A stretch of 64,000 bases of DNA. Origin: Enterobacter sp. Cy-643. Its GTDB lineage: Bacteria; Pseudomonadota; Gammaproteobacteria; Enterobacterales; Enterobacteriaceae. Location of the stretch: assembly GCF_011752815.1 (NCBI RefSeq), contig NZ_VWWV01000005.1:1-64000 (forward strand), given 5' to 3'. Numbering within the stretch: position 1 is the stretch's first letter; each line of letters begins with the position of its first letter. This document shows, in pieces, positions 14,588 to 23,431 of the stretch. The notes under the pieces are model-generated. The model worked only from the letters and a program-made list of their open reading frames with translations. It had not been told where the DNA came from and did not search any database. Position numbers and translations under genes: made by a program.

Positions 14588-14621
14588 GCCCGGTAGCCTT
14601 TATGGGGTACCGGGCTTTTTT
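14588..14621 (+). terminator. Rho-independent terminator after the peptide permease
   Basis: GCCCGGTA (14588-14595) pairs with TACCGGGC (14608-14615), followed by a T run. Confidence 0.85.
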
Positions 14622-14634
14622 ATTTTGTGGGCCG

Positions 14635-15471
14635 CTACTGCACATCAGTCGAACGACTTACCGTTTCCCACGCCTCAATATCTGATTCCATTCGCTCAAG
14701 CTTCTCTTTGACGAAGGTAACCGCGTCGCTGCCCAGGAGCAGGGTTGCCGGTGGATGAGGGCTGTCGATAAGCGCCAAAATTGCTTTGGCGGCTTTGATA
14801 GGATCGCCCGGCTGCTGCCCGCTGCGTTTCTGGCGCGCGTCGCGAATCGGGCCGAAGCTCTGGTCATAATCGCTGATGCTGCGAGGGGTTCGCACCATAG
14901 ATCGCCCTGCCCAGTCGGTTCTGAAGGAACCGGGCTGCACGGCGGTCACCGCGATATTAAAAGGCTGGAGCTCTTTGCTCAGCGTTTCGGAGATGCCCTG
15001 CAGGGCAAATTTGCTGCCGCAGTAGTAGCTGATACCGGGCAGGGTAATGAAGCCGCCCATCGAAGTGATATTGATAATATGGCCCGTACGACGAGTGCGG
15101 AACCCAGGCAAAAAGGCTTTTATCATCGCGACGGCGCCAAATACGTTGACGTTGAACTGGTGAATCAGTTCGCTCATCGGGGATTCTTCCATCACCCCCT
15201 CGTGCCCGTAGCCTGCGTTGTTGACCAGTACATCAATAGCGCCAATCTCCTGTTCCACCGACGCCGCCAGCGGGGCTGCGGCATCAAAGTCGGTGACGTC
15301 CAGAATTCGGGCAAAACACTTGCCGGGCGCCAGCGCCTCAAAGGCTTCCTTCGCCTGGTGATTACGCACGGTTCCAACCACGCGGTGTCCGGCTTTCAGG
15401 GCTTCTTCTGCCAGCGAACGGCCAAAGCCGCTGCTGACGCCGGTAATTAAAAATAACTTCGACTTGTTCAT
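14635..15471 (-). CDS. SDR-family oxidoreductase
   Basis: The 278-aa protein is a classical short-chain dehydrogenase: the Rossmann motif TGVSSGFGRSL, NNAGYGHEG, the catalytic serine in INITSMGGF and YYCGSK holding the active-site Tyr and Lys. VRN after the second strand suggests NADP(H) preference. It would reduce or oxidise an alcohol/carbonyl; the substrate is unknown. It is divergent from the AraC-type regulator at 15633, the usual sign that this regulator controls it. Confidence 0.88.
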   Translation of the reverse strand: MNKSKLFLITGVSSGFGRSLAEEALKAGHRVVGTVRNHQAKEAFEALAPGKCFARILDVTDFDAAAPLAASVEQEIGAIDVLVNNAGYGHEGVMEESPMSELIHQFNVNVFGAVAMIKAFLPGFRTRRTGHIINITSMGGFITLPGISYYCGSKFALQGISETLSKELQPFNIAVTAVQPGSFRTDWAGRSMVRTPRSISDYDQSFGPIRDARQKRSGQQPGDPIKAAKAILALIDSPHPPATLLLGSDAVTFVKEKLERMESDIEAWETVSRSTDVQ

Positions 15472-15632
15472 TATGATGTCCTCCGTTAATGGGAGGTAAA
15501 TCGTAGGGCCGGAAGGACTGAGTGAGTAGCCTGGATCCTCTCTGATGTTTGCCTATTTCTATGAGGCGTCTGGACGAGGTGAGGTTTCACTGCCAGACTC
15601 TGCCAACATTTCCCTTAGCCAGATGAATCGCT

Positions 15633-16574
15633 ATGACAAACGCCAGCCTTCAGGCCAGTAACCAAATGGTTGAGCTTCTGGATCGGTTAACCCCGCATGA
15701 AGGCTACAATCTCACCGCGCTGAACGAAGTCCGTTTCTTACGCTCTAATCGCCCGCTGATGCGAACCCCGGTTCTTTATGAGCCCGGCATTGTGATTGTG
15801 GTTCAGGGGCGTAAGCGGGGTTTTTTAGGTGAGGATGTCTATTTATATGATGCCCAGCACTACCTGATGGTTTCCGTGCCCGTACCGTTCACCATGGAAA
15901 CGGAAGCCAGCGCCGAAGAACCCATGCTGGCTATCTACATGAGGTTAGACTTCACGCTGGCTGCGGAGGTGATGCTGGCGCTCGATGGGCGAGGCACTGA
16001 GCTGGCCTGCGAGCCACGCAGCATGATGTCCAGCCCGATGGACGAAGCGATGAGCGCCTCCGTACTGCGTTTCCTCCAGGTGATGTCGACGCCGCTGGAT
16101 GCCGATCTGTTGGGGCCGGCTATGATGCGGGAGATTTATTACCGGGTACTGACGGGCGCGCAGGGGCAGACGTTACGCAGCGCGCTGACGATGCAGGGAC
16201 AGTTTGGCAAAGTGGCGAAGGCGCTGCGCAAGCTTCATGCTGAATTTGATGCGCATCTGGACGTTGACGCTCTGGCAAAAGAAGCGGGCATGAGCGTGCC
16301 CACATTCCACAGCCATTTCAAAGCGGTGACCAACACTTCCCCCATGCAATATCTCAAATCCACAAGGCTGCATCAGGCGAGATTGTTGATGCTGCGAAAC
16401 GATCTGACCGCTTCGGCGGCCAGCGCCCGCGTGGGCTACGAAAGTGTGTCGCAGTTCAGCCGCGAATTTAAGCGTCTTTTTGGACTCACGCCGCTTAACG
16501 AGGTGGCGCGTATGCGGCAGCATTTTTCCATGCCGGCCCCGCTCGCAGAGTCGGCATTTATCTCTTCCCACTGA
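15633..16574 (+). CDS. AraC-family transcriptional regulator (AraC_N type)
   Basis: The 313-aa protein has an N-terminal AraC_N ligand domain (EPGIVIVVQGRKRGFLGEDVYLYDAQHYLMV, present in shorter pieces) and a C-terminal pair of helix-turn-helices, VDALAKEAGMSVPTFHSHFK and ASARVGYESVSQFSREFKRL. This subgroup usually sits next to a divergent oxidoreductase gene, as here (SDR, 161 bp away), and activates it in response to an unknown compound. Confidence 0.88.
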   Translation: MTNASLQASNQMVELLDRLTPHEGYNLTALNEVRFLRSNRPLMRTPVLYEPGIVIVVQGRKRGFLGEDVYLYDAQHYLMVSVPVPFTMETEASAEEPMLAIYMRLDFTLAAEVMLALDGRGTELACEPRSMMSSPMDEAMSASVLRFLQVMSTPLDADLLGPAMMREIYYRVLTGAQGQTLRSALTMQGQFGKVAKALRKLHAEFDAHLDVDALAKEAGMSVPTFHSHFKAVTNTSPMQYLKSTRLHQARLLMLRNDLTASAASARVGYESVSQFSREFKRLFGLTPLNEVARMRQHFSMPAPLAESAFISSH

Positions 16575-16579
16575 AGAAG

Positions 16580-17848
16580 TTAGTACCGGTATTTCTTATC
16601 CAGAATCCGGCAGGTGATGTAAGCGCCGGCGGCGCAGAGCAGCGCGGGAGCAAAATAGCCGTGATCCATATGGGTAAACTCCATCACCAGCGCCACGGCG
16701 GTGATTGGCATCTGCATCGAAGCGGCTAAAAACGCCGCGCCACCGACCAGCGCAAAGCTGCCCACGTCCCCGCCAGGGAAGATAAACTGCCAGACCACCG
16801 CCAGCAGCAGGCTTAGCAAAGCGCCCACCGTTAAGCCCGGCGTTAGTAGCCCACCCTCAGCGCCGCCTCGCAGGACGGCGAGGATCACCAGCATTTTCAG
16901 CGCCAGCAGAATCGCAGCGAAGTTAACGTTCAGGTCGTTGCTGATGGCGAGCTGCATCGGGCCTTTGCCGTTGCCCGGCAGCTGCGGGAACCACAGGCTA
17001 AGCGCGGCCAGCAGCGCGAAGGCCAGCAGGCAAAATACCGGCATCTGCCAGTTAGTTTTTACCTGCGTTCTCACGCGTGTTGTCGCCTTGCGGAACAGCC
17101 AGGCTGCATAGCCCAGCAGCGGGCTGGCAACAATGGCCCAGCCGATAAACGCGTGGGGAAGCGCAAAAGAAGCGAAGTGATACTGCGACTCATCTCCCAG
17201 CCCAAGCGTAGCCACCCAGGCCGCCACTGCCGAAGTAATGACCGCCGCCAGCGCTTTCTCCCAGCTAAACGAGATCAGTAATACTTCCAGCGTGAACAGC
17301 GCCCCGGCGAGAGGCACGTTATACACCGCCGCCAGGCCCGCACCCGCGCCGCAGGCAATCAGCGTCCGGGTTTCATCGGGCTGCAGGCTGAATTTCCTGG
17401 CGAGAAGCCCGGCCGCCAGCGCGCCCATTTCCCGGGGGGCAACTTCACGCCCGAGCGGGGAACCCAGCGCAACGGTGATGATTTGCAGCAAAGCATGAAT
17501 CGTGGTGGTGCCTGTCGGCATCGGCACGGCGGGATTTGCCACGGCGGCAGCGATAGACACTCTTTTCTTGCCGTAGCGTGCGAGCAGCCACCAGCCAAAC
17601 CCGGCGACGGCCCCGCCGCCAAGAATCGCCGCTATCCGGCGCAGATGCGTAGCGTCCGTCACGCCCTCAAGGAATGTCTCGCTGCCAACTAACTGGTCAA
17701 TGCTGTAGCCAAAAGCCAGGTGCTGAATGGCGTGTAAAATCAGCGCGAGAAGCATCCCCGCGATGCCGGCAAGAATGCCGGTAAGTACGACCGCAATCAG
17801 GCGCACAAGGTAGTGTTTAGCGTCAGCCTGTTCAGCTTGCTGGGTCAT
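16580..17848 (-). CDS. CLC-family chloride channel or exchanger
   Basis: The 422-aa, multi-helix protein belongs to the CLC family. The helix-F motif is GSPLGREVAPREMGAL, which keeps the gating glutamate (GRE) but has VAP where the family has GP. EGGLLTPGLTVGALL corresponds to the GxFxP region of helix N. The serine motif of helix D (GSGIP) is not found; the corresponding stretch reads PTGTTTIHAL. This divergence sets it apart from ClcA and points to a ClcB/YfeO-like branch. It would move chloride (perhaps with protons, or fluoride) across the inner membrane. It is convergent with the AraC gene. Confidence 0.82.
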   Translation of the reverse strand: MTQQAEQADAKHYLVRLIAVVLTGILAGIAGMLLALILHAIQHLAFGYSIDQLVGSETFLEGVTDATHLRRIAAILGGGAVAGFGWWLLARYGKKRVSIAAAVANPAVPMPTGTTTIHALLQIITVALGSPLGREVAPREMGALAAGLLARKFSLQPDETRTLIACGAGAGLAAVYNVPLAGALFTLEVLLISFSWEKALAAVITSAVAAWVATLGLGDESQYHFASFALPHAFIGWAIVASPLLGYAAWLFRKATTRVRTQVKTNWQMPVFCLLAFALLAALSLWFPQLPGNGKGPMQLAISNDLNVNFAAILLALKMLVILAVLRGGAEGGLLTPGLTVGALLSLLLAVVWQFIFPGGDVGSFALVGGAAFLAASMQMPITAVALVMEFTHMDHGYFAPALLCAAGAYITCRILDKKYRY

Positions 17849-17968
17849 ATCGGGATCCTTAACGCGGGAAAACTCGATGATAAGGGAGAAGAATTAAACA
17901 GTTAGTATAAATGTAGCATTCAACCGGCCCGAATCCCTCTCACCTTTCCCCGCGCTGATTCCCCTGAT

Positions 17969-19312
17969 TTAGCCCGTTTTCTGACATGCCGCAATCAGCA
18001 TACCGGCCACAGCGGCAGCGCCCAGCAGCCGGAAGGCCGTTGCCCACTGTGCTATATCGGGAGCCTGCCCGAGCACGACAGACAGCACCGCCAGCATCAT
18101 TGCCCCGGCCATATACTGGCTGGTGGCCATCAGGGCGCTGGCGCGTCCCTGTTGATTAAGCGGGGTGGATGACAGCCCCACGGCGAACATCGCCGGGAAG
18201 ATGAGCCCGTGGCCAAGCCCGCTTAACGCGATACCACTGATAAATACTGCAGACAGCGGGGACGCTAACCCAACGGAGAGCAGCCATAGCCCCAGCGCCG
18301 AACAGGCAAATCCGGCGGCCAAAACTGCGGCGCTGCCGTAACGGGTCGTCAGGCGGGTAAATAACGTATTGCCCGCGACGATTAATAGCGCGAGCGGCGC
18401 GAACATCAACCCGGTGGTAACGGCATCCTGCTGCAGCGTCTGCTGCCAGAGCAGAGTCATGGCATAAAACTGGCTGCCCACGCTTGCCATATAGCAGGCG
18501 CTGCTGAGCCAGCCCGTTTGCAGGCCCGGCAGAGCGCGAAGCGAGCGGGTCAGTAAAGGCTGCGGGGCGAAGCGTTCATGCAGAAGAAACAAAATCCCCA
18601 TGGCAACGGCGAAGCGGTTGGCAACGTAGTCAGGCTGCCCGGTTTCACCATAGCGCATCAGCGCCCAGACCAGCGTCCCGGCAGCGAAACAGCCGACCAG
18701 TGACCCGATGCCCGCCCGCCGTTTTTCTCCCTGCGGGCTGAGCGAGAGATAATCCCGGCGAACCAGCCACAGGGCAAGCAGCCCCGGCGGAATGTTAATA
18801 AAGAAAATGGTTCGCCAGTCCAGCGCGGCCAGGACGCCGCCCAACATCACGCCCGCAACCAGGCCCAGCGCGCCGATGGCGCTCCATATCGCCAGCGCCC
18901 GCCGGTGCGCCTCGCCGTGAAACCGCTGCGCCATCAGCGCCAGTACCGCAGGTTGCAACAACGCCGCCGCCATCCCTTGTCCGCAGCGGGCAATGAGCAG
19001 CAGCGTGCCGCTCTGCGCCAGCCCACCAGCTACCGATGAAAGCAAAAACAGCGCCATGCCGAGGCTGAACATCCGGCGTGCCCCTAGCCGGTCGCAGAGG
19101 CTGCCGCCCGCCAGCAAGAGGGCGGCAAACGTCAGGCCATACAGGGAAACCACCCACTGCATCTCGCTGAGAGAAAGATTCAGGCTCTGCGCCAGCGTGG
19201 GGAGCGCGACGTAGACAATCGCGTAGTCCAGCGCAATCAGCGCCTGTGCAATGCCGGGCGCGGATAAAGCGCGCCAGGACCCGGCGGCGGGTATCGCATA
19301 AGTTTGTGTCAT
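17969..19312 (-). CDS. MFS exporter, DHA2-like
   Basis: The 447-aa protein is a major facilitator of the drug:H+ type, with motif A GGSLCDRLGARRMF, motif C-like GVMLGGVLAALDWRTIFFINIPPGLLAL and the ALDYAIVYVALPTLAQSLN start typical of DHA2 (14-helix) exporters; about 12-14 hydrophobic segments are seen. It probably exports a small toxic compound. The LysR gene at 19443 is divergent and 130 bp away and is the likely regulator. Confidence 0.85.
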   Translation of the reverse strand: MTQTYAIPAAGSWRALSAPGIAQALIALDYAIVYVALPTLAQSLNLSLSEMQWVVSLYGLTFAALLLAGGSLCDRLGARRMFSLGMALFLLSSVAGGLAQSGTLLLIARCGQGMAAALLQPAVLALMAQRFHGEAHRRALAIWSAIGALGLVAGVMLGGVLAALDWRTIFFINIPPGLLALWLVRRDYLSLSPQGEKRRAGIGSLVGCFAAGTLVWALMRYGETGQPDYVANRFAVAMGILFLLHERFAPQPLLTRSLRALPGLQTGWLSSACYMASVGSQFYAMTLLWQQTLQQDAVTTGLMFAPLALLIVAGNTLFTRLTTRYGSAAVLAAGFACSALGLWLLSVGLASPLSAVFISGIALSGLGHGLIFPAMFAVGLSSTPLNQQGRASALMATSQYMAGAMMLAVLSVVLGQAPDIAQWATAFRLLGAAAVAGMLIAACQKTG

Positions 19313-19442
19313 CGACGTTTCCTGCTATTTTCTCTGTGATGAATCATTTTCATCATTTGATGAGCGTGAATAACAGGCTACGCCTTTATTTATGGTGCAA
19401 TCAAAATCATATTATTCAGCAAAGGATGAGTTAAATTCATTC

Positions 19443-20339
19443 ATGAAAAATCGACGACTCCCGCCACTCGCGGCCATTCGGGCCTTTGATGCCGTGGCAC
19501 GCCGCGCCAGCTTTAAAGCGGCCGCAGAAGAAATTGGCGTGACGCCTACCGCCATCAGCCACCAAATTCGCCTGCTGGAGGATTCACTGGAGCAGCGGCT
19601 ATTCATCCGTTCCGCTCGCAGCGTAGCGCTGACTGCGGCGGGGGAGATCCTGTTCCGTGCCTCCGGGAATATTTTCACCACGCTGCGCGAGGCCGTTGAG
19701 TCCATAGAAACGATATCTCACCCCGGCACGCTCACGCTCAGTACTACCTCGAACTTCCTGACTAACTGGCTGGTGCCGCGTTTACCGTCTTTACATCGGC
19801 AGTATCCCTCGCTGGAGCTGCGTTTTCACAGCGGCGTAGCCCTGGCCGATCTCCGCGGCAAAATGGCGGACTGTGCCGTGCGTTACAGCATGCAGGCCGA
19901 TGAAGCTCTCGACAGCACGCTGCTGCACTGCGACAGCTTTGTGCTGGTGGCAAGCCCGCAGCTAAAGCTTCAAAGCGTGAAGGATCTCGCGGGGATGACG
20001 CTTTTTCATATAGATAACCGGCATGTTCCCAGCCCTGAACCCAGCTGGCAGCACTGGAAATCCGTCTTTGGGCCTGAAGATTTGGATGTGCAGAGCGGTA
20101 TTCATTTTGACGACGAAACCCATGCGATTCAGGCCGCGATAGCCGGGCAGGGGATCTTGCTGGCAAGCGAGCTGTTGATTCGCCGGGCGTTACAGCAGGG
20201 TCTGCTGCATATTGCGCTGCCGGGCGCGTTGCCTGGGGCGAACTATTACTTTGTGAGCAGCCATGAAAAGGCCCGGAGAGAAGATGTGCGGCAGGTCAGG
20301 GCGTGGCTGCAGCGGGCGTTTGAGGCAGACGGGGGATGA
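19443..20339 (+). CDS. LysR-family regulator, GcvA-like
   Basis: Starting at ATG 19443 the protein has 298 aa, the family's usual length; an earlier frame start at 19392 would add 17 residues with no ribosome site. RRLPPLAAIRAFDAVARR, FKAAAEEIGVTPTAISHQIR and LEDSLEQRLFIRSARSVAL form the winged helix-turn-helix of the GcvA/AmpR branch, followed by a periplasmic-binding-protein-like effector domain (VASPQLK, GQGILLASELLI). It is divergent from the DHA2 exporter and probably controls it. Confidence 0.88.
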   Translation: MKNRRLPPLAAIRAFDAVARRASFKAAAEEIGVTPTAISHQIRLLEDSLEQRLFIRSARSVALTAAGEILFRASGNIFTTLREAVESIETISHPGTLTLSTTSNFLTNWLVPRLPSLHRQYPSLELRFHSGVALADLRGKMADCAVRYSMQADEALDSTLLHCDSFVLVASPQLKLQSVKDLAGMTLFHIDNRHVPSPEPSWQHWKSVFGPEDLDVQSGIHFDDETHAIQAAIAGQGILLASELLIRRALQQGLLHIALPGALPGANYYFVSSHEKARREDVRQVRAWLQRAFEADGG

Positions 20340-20343
20340 TTGT

Positions 20344-20561
20344 CCCTCACCCTAACCCTCTTCCCAAAGAGGAGAGGGGACTGGATCGAGTATAGTTTCT
20401 CCGCTCTCTCAGGAACGTACAGGAGGGCCGAGGGGATTGGATCGAGTTTAGTTTTCCCCCTCTCCCCGGAACGTACAGGAGGGATGAGTGGGCTGGATCG
20501 AGCAGAGATTTTCCGTCAGTTTTTCCCCCTCTCCCTTCCAGGGAGAGGGTCGGGGTGAGGG
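20344..20561. repeat. Palindromic intergenic repeat with an internal 56-bp tandem repeat (copy 1)
   Basis: The ends are imperfect inverted repeats: CCCTCACCCTAACCCTC at the left and GAGGGTCGGGGTGAGGG at the right, the GGGAGAGGG/GGGTGAGGG type of non-coding repeat common in enterobacterial genomes. Inside, GGATCGAG recurs at 20383, 20439 and 20495 with a constant period of 56 bp, and GGAACGTACAGGAGGG is repeated with the same period. It lies between a LysR gene and the end of the FabF-like gene. A second copy is at 44329-44496. Confidence 0.8.
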
Positions 20562-20566
20562 TCCTG

Positions 20567-21850
20567 TTATTCCCCGGATTCCCACCGTTTCAACAGCAGG
20601 CTGGCATTCACGCCGCCAAAACCAAACCCGTTCGACAACGCGTAGCGCAGCGCCTGTGGCCTGGCGGTAAGCGCCACCAGATTCAGCCCGGCCGCCTCTT
20701 CATCGGGATGATGCAGATTCAGCGTCGGCGGCACAACCCGATCGCGCAGTGCCTGAATAGTAAAGATAGCCTCGATGCCGCCTGCGGCCCCCAACAGGTG
20801 GCCGGTGGCTGATTTGGTCGAAGTCACCGCCACCGGATGCGTGCCGAAAAGCCCTTTAATTGCCGCCAGCTCGCCTTTGTCGCCTACCTGAGTCGACGTT
20901 GCGTGCGCGTTGATATGATCAATTTCCGTGGTGGTGACACCGGCCTGGCGAAGGGCCGCCTCCATTGCTCGCCTTGCGCCGTTGCCGTCTTCCGGCCCGG
21001 CGGTCAGATGATAAGCATCCGCGCTGGTGCCGTAGCCGACCAGCTCAGCCAGCGGCGTTGCGCCGCGCGCCAGCGCGTGCTCCAGGGATTCAATCACGAT
21101 AAGCCCGGCGCCTTCACCCATCACAAAACCGTCCCGATCACGGTCGAACGGGCGTGACGCTACTTCGGGATTGTCGCTGGAGGCGCTAGATAGCGCGCGC
21201 GCGGCGGCAAAGCCGGCCAGGCTGACGCGGTGAATGGCTGCCTCTGCACCACCGCAAATAGCAATATCGGCCTCGCCGCTGCGGATCAGGCGGGCGGCAT
21301 CGCCAATGGCCTGGGCTCCGGCGGCGCAGGCGGTGACCGGGGCACCAATCGGCCCGCGAAAGCCATGGGCGATGGACACATGCCCGGCGGCGAGATTGGC
21401 GAGGAAAGAGGGAATAGTAAACGGCGACAGGCGGCGCGGGCCGCGTTCGTCCGTGGTGCGCACGGCATTGGCTATTTCGCTAAAGCCGCCGATCCCGGTG
21501 GCAATCACCGTGGCGGTACGATCTTTCTCTTCCTGCGAAGCTGGAGACCAGCCCGCCTGGGCGAGCGCTTCATGGGCGGCAACCAGTGCAAACTCGATGA
21601 ACCGATCCATCTTTTTACGCTCTTTGGCGGGGATCACGGCCAACGGATCAAAGCCATGCTGAGGATCCTGTTCAACAGACGGCACCTGGCCTGCCACTTT
21701 ACAGGGAATATCCTCCACGACGTTTTCATCCAGCGCCGAAATGCCGGATTTTCCCGCCAGTAGCGACTGCCAGACATGCTGCACGCCACAGCCCAGCGGG
21801 CTGACGATGCCCATACCCGTAACCACAATGCGTTTAACTGAAACGCCCAT
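20567..21850 (-). CDS. FabF-type 3-oxoacyl-ACP synthase in an efflux operon
   Basis: The 427-aa protein is a FabF/KAS II-type condensing enzyme with a complete catalytic set: nucleophile Cys in VTACAAGAQAIG (about residue 175), HINAHATSTQVGDK (His about 316), STKSATGHLLGAAG (Lys about 346, His about 351) and the gate loop NGFGFGGVNASL. Compared with E. coli FabF from memory, small changes surround the active site: AA instead of TS after the Cys, Ala instead of Gly after the first His, Gly/Val around the gate Phe. It is the last gene of a four-gene unit with an HxlR regulator and an EmrAB-like pump. A start one codon upstream is also possible. Confidence 0.9.
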   Translation of the reverse strand: MGVSVKRIVVTGMGIVSPLGCGVQHVWQSLLAGKSGISALDENVVEDIPCKVAGQVPSVEQDPQHGFDPLAVIPAKERKKMDRFIEFALVAAHEALAQAGWSPASQEEKDRTATVIATGIGGFSEIANAVRTTDERGPRRLSPFTIPSFLANLAAGHVSIAHGFRGPIGAPVTACAAGAQAIGDAARLIRSGEADIAICGGAEAAIHRVSLAGFAAARALSSASSDNPEVASRPFDRDRDGFVMGEGAGLIVIESLEHALARGATPLAELVGYGTSADAYHLTAGPEDGNGARRAMEAALRQAGVTTTEIDHINAHATSTQVGDKGELAAIKGLFGTHPVAVTSTKSATGHLLGAAGGIEAIFTIQALRDRVVPPTLNLHHPDEEAAGLNLVALTARPQALRYALSNGFGFGGVNASLLLKRWESGE

Positions 21851-21868
21851 CATTATTCTCCTGAAATA

Positions 21869-23431
21869 TCAGTGTGGCTGCGGCTTCTTCATTAACGGAA
21901 CCAGCATCGCAGCAATCAAAAAACCTATCATGATCAGGTAAAAAGCATCCGAAAATGCCTGAGTTCGTGCCTCGCGCAGCGCCAGAGAGGACACATTTTT
22001 TAGCGCCCCGCTGGCGGCGGCATCCGGGGACAAGCCCTGCGCGGCCAGGCTGGCGGCGCTGCGCTGGACAAAATCCGTCATCGCGAGATTAGCGGTATTG
22101 AGATGGTCGGCCAGGCGGCTGTAGTGCAGGTTGGTTCTGTCATTCAGCACCGTGCCGCACAGCGCAATGCCGATAGCCCCGCCGAGGTTACGCATTAAGT
22201 TGAACAGGCCGGAGGCAAGCTTAAGCCGCGCGGGCGGCAGGCTGCCCAGCGTTAACGTCACCGTAGGCGCGACGGCGAACTGCTGCGCCAGGCCGCGAAA
22301 CGCCTGCGGCAGCAGCAGCTGGTCCGCGCCCCAGTCGTGGGTAATCGGCACGAAGCTGTACATGGAAATGGCAAAGCCGACCAGCCCGGCCATCAGCAGC
22401 CAGCGGAGATCCACGCGGTTCGCCAGCCAGGAATAAAACGGAATCGACATCACCTGGAACAGGCCGGTGGAAAACACCGCCAGGCCGATTTCCAGCGCGC
22501 TAAAGCCGCGTACGCTGCCGAGATACAGCGGCGTTAAATAGATCGTGGCGAAAATGCCCACCCCGGCCATAAACGAGAAATAGCAGCCGAGGCTAAAGGT
22601 TCTGTCTTTCAGCGCCCGCAGATCCATCACCGGCTGGGCGTGGCGCAGCGTGCGAACAATAAAGGCGATGCCGCACAGCAGCGCTATCCAGCCGGTGGTG
22701 GCGATGGTGTTATCGTCAAACCAGCCCCAGCGGGGGCCTTCTTCCAGGGTATATTCCAGGCAGCCGAGCGAGGCCGCCAGCAGCAAAATACTGAAATAGT
22801 CCGCGCCGCGAAGCAGCGAGAAATCCGGGCTATCTACCTTCACCAACAGCGGCACGGCGACGGCGATATAAATCCCAGGGATGACGTTAATAAAGAACAG
22901 CCAGTGCCAGTTGAAATTCTCGGTGATCCAGCCGCCGACGGTGGGGCCAAGCGTCGGGGCCAGTGAGGCCAGGCCGCCGATGGTCGCGGCGGCAATAACG
23001 CGCTGTTTGCCCTGGAAGAAAGCGAAGGCGGTAGTAAACACCAGCGGGATCATTGAGCCGCCCGCCAGCCCTTGCAGGGCACGGAAGGCAATCATGCTTT
23101 GAATATTCCACGCCCAGCCGCACAGCAGGCTCATCAGGGTGAAGCCTGCCGCCGAGGCGGCAAACAGCCAGCGGGTAGACATCACCCGCGCCAGCCAGCC
23201 GGAGAGCGGAATAATAATGATCTCGGCGATCAGGTAGCTGGTCTGCACCCAGACGGTTTCATCATCCCCCGCCGAAAGGCCGCCGCCGATGTCCCGCAGG
23301 GACGCGGAGACGATTTGGATATCAATCAGCGCAATAAACATCCCCACGCACATGCTGGCAAAAGCGAAGATCTTTTTTGCCATTGGCATAGAGATGCCCT
23401 GCGGCATCGGTGCGGCCTGGGCGGTGCTCAT
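21869..23431 (-). CDS. MFS efflux pump, EmrB-like (DHA2)
   Basis: The 520 aa have the length and about 14 helices of EmrB, with ALIDIQIVSASLRDIGGGLS at the start, the DHA2 motif region DDETVWVQTSYLIAEIIIIPLSGWL (given in parts) and GPTVGGWITENFNWHWLFFINVIPG. It pairs with the membrane fusion protein encoded immediately upstream (ATGA overlap of 4 bases) and would need TolC at the outer membrane. It exports hydrophobic compounds with protons. The FabF-like gene follows after 18 bases. Confidence 0.9.
   Translation of the reverse strand: MSTAQAAPMPQGISMPMAKKIFAFASMCVGMFIALIDIQIVSASLRDIGGGLSAGDDETVWVQTSYLIAEIIIIPLSGWLARVMSTRWLFAASAAGFTLMSLLCGWAWNIQSMIAFRALQGLAGGSMIPLVFTTAFAFFQGKQRVIAAATIGGLASLAPTLGPTVGGWITENFNWHWLFFINVIPGIYIAVAVPLLVKVDSPDFSLLRGADYFSILLLAASLGCLEYTLEEGPRWGWFDDNTIATTGWIALLCGIAFIVRTLRHAQPVMDLRALKDRTFSLGCYFSFMAGVGIFATIYLTPLYLGSVRGFSALEIGLAVFSTGLFQVMSIPFYSWLANRVDLRWLLMAGLVGFAISMYSFVPITHDWGADQLLLPQAFRGLAQQFAVAPTVTLTLGSLPPARLKLASGLFNLMRNLGGAIGIALCGTVLNDRTNLHYSRLADHLNTANLAMTDFVQRSAASLAAQGLSPDAAASGALKNVSSLALREARTQAFSDAFYLIMIGFLIAAMLVPLMKKPQPH

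Noticed and set aside
21230..21763. 177-codon frame opposite the FabF-like gene
   Set aside because: Antisense shadow in GC-rich DNA; the reverse strand encodes all catalytic FabF residues.
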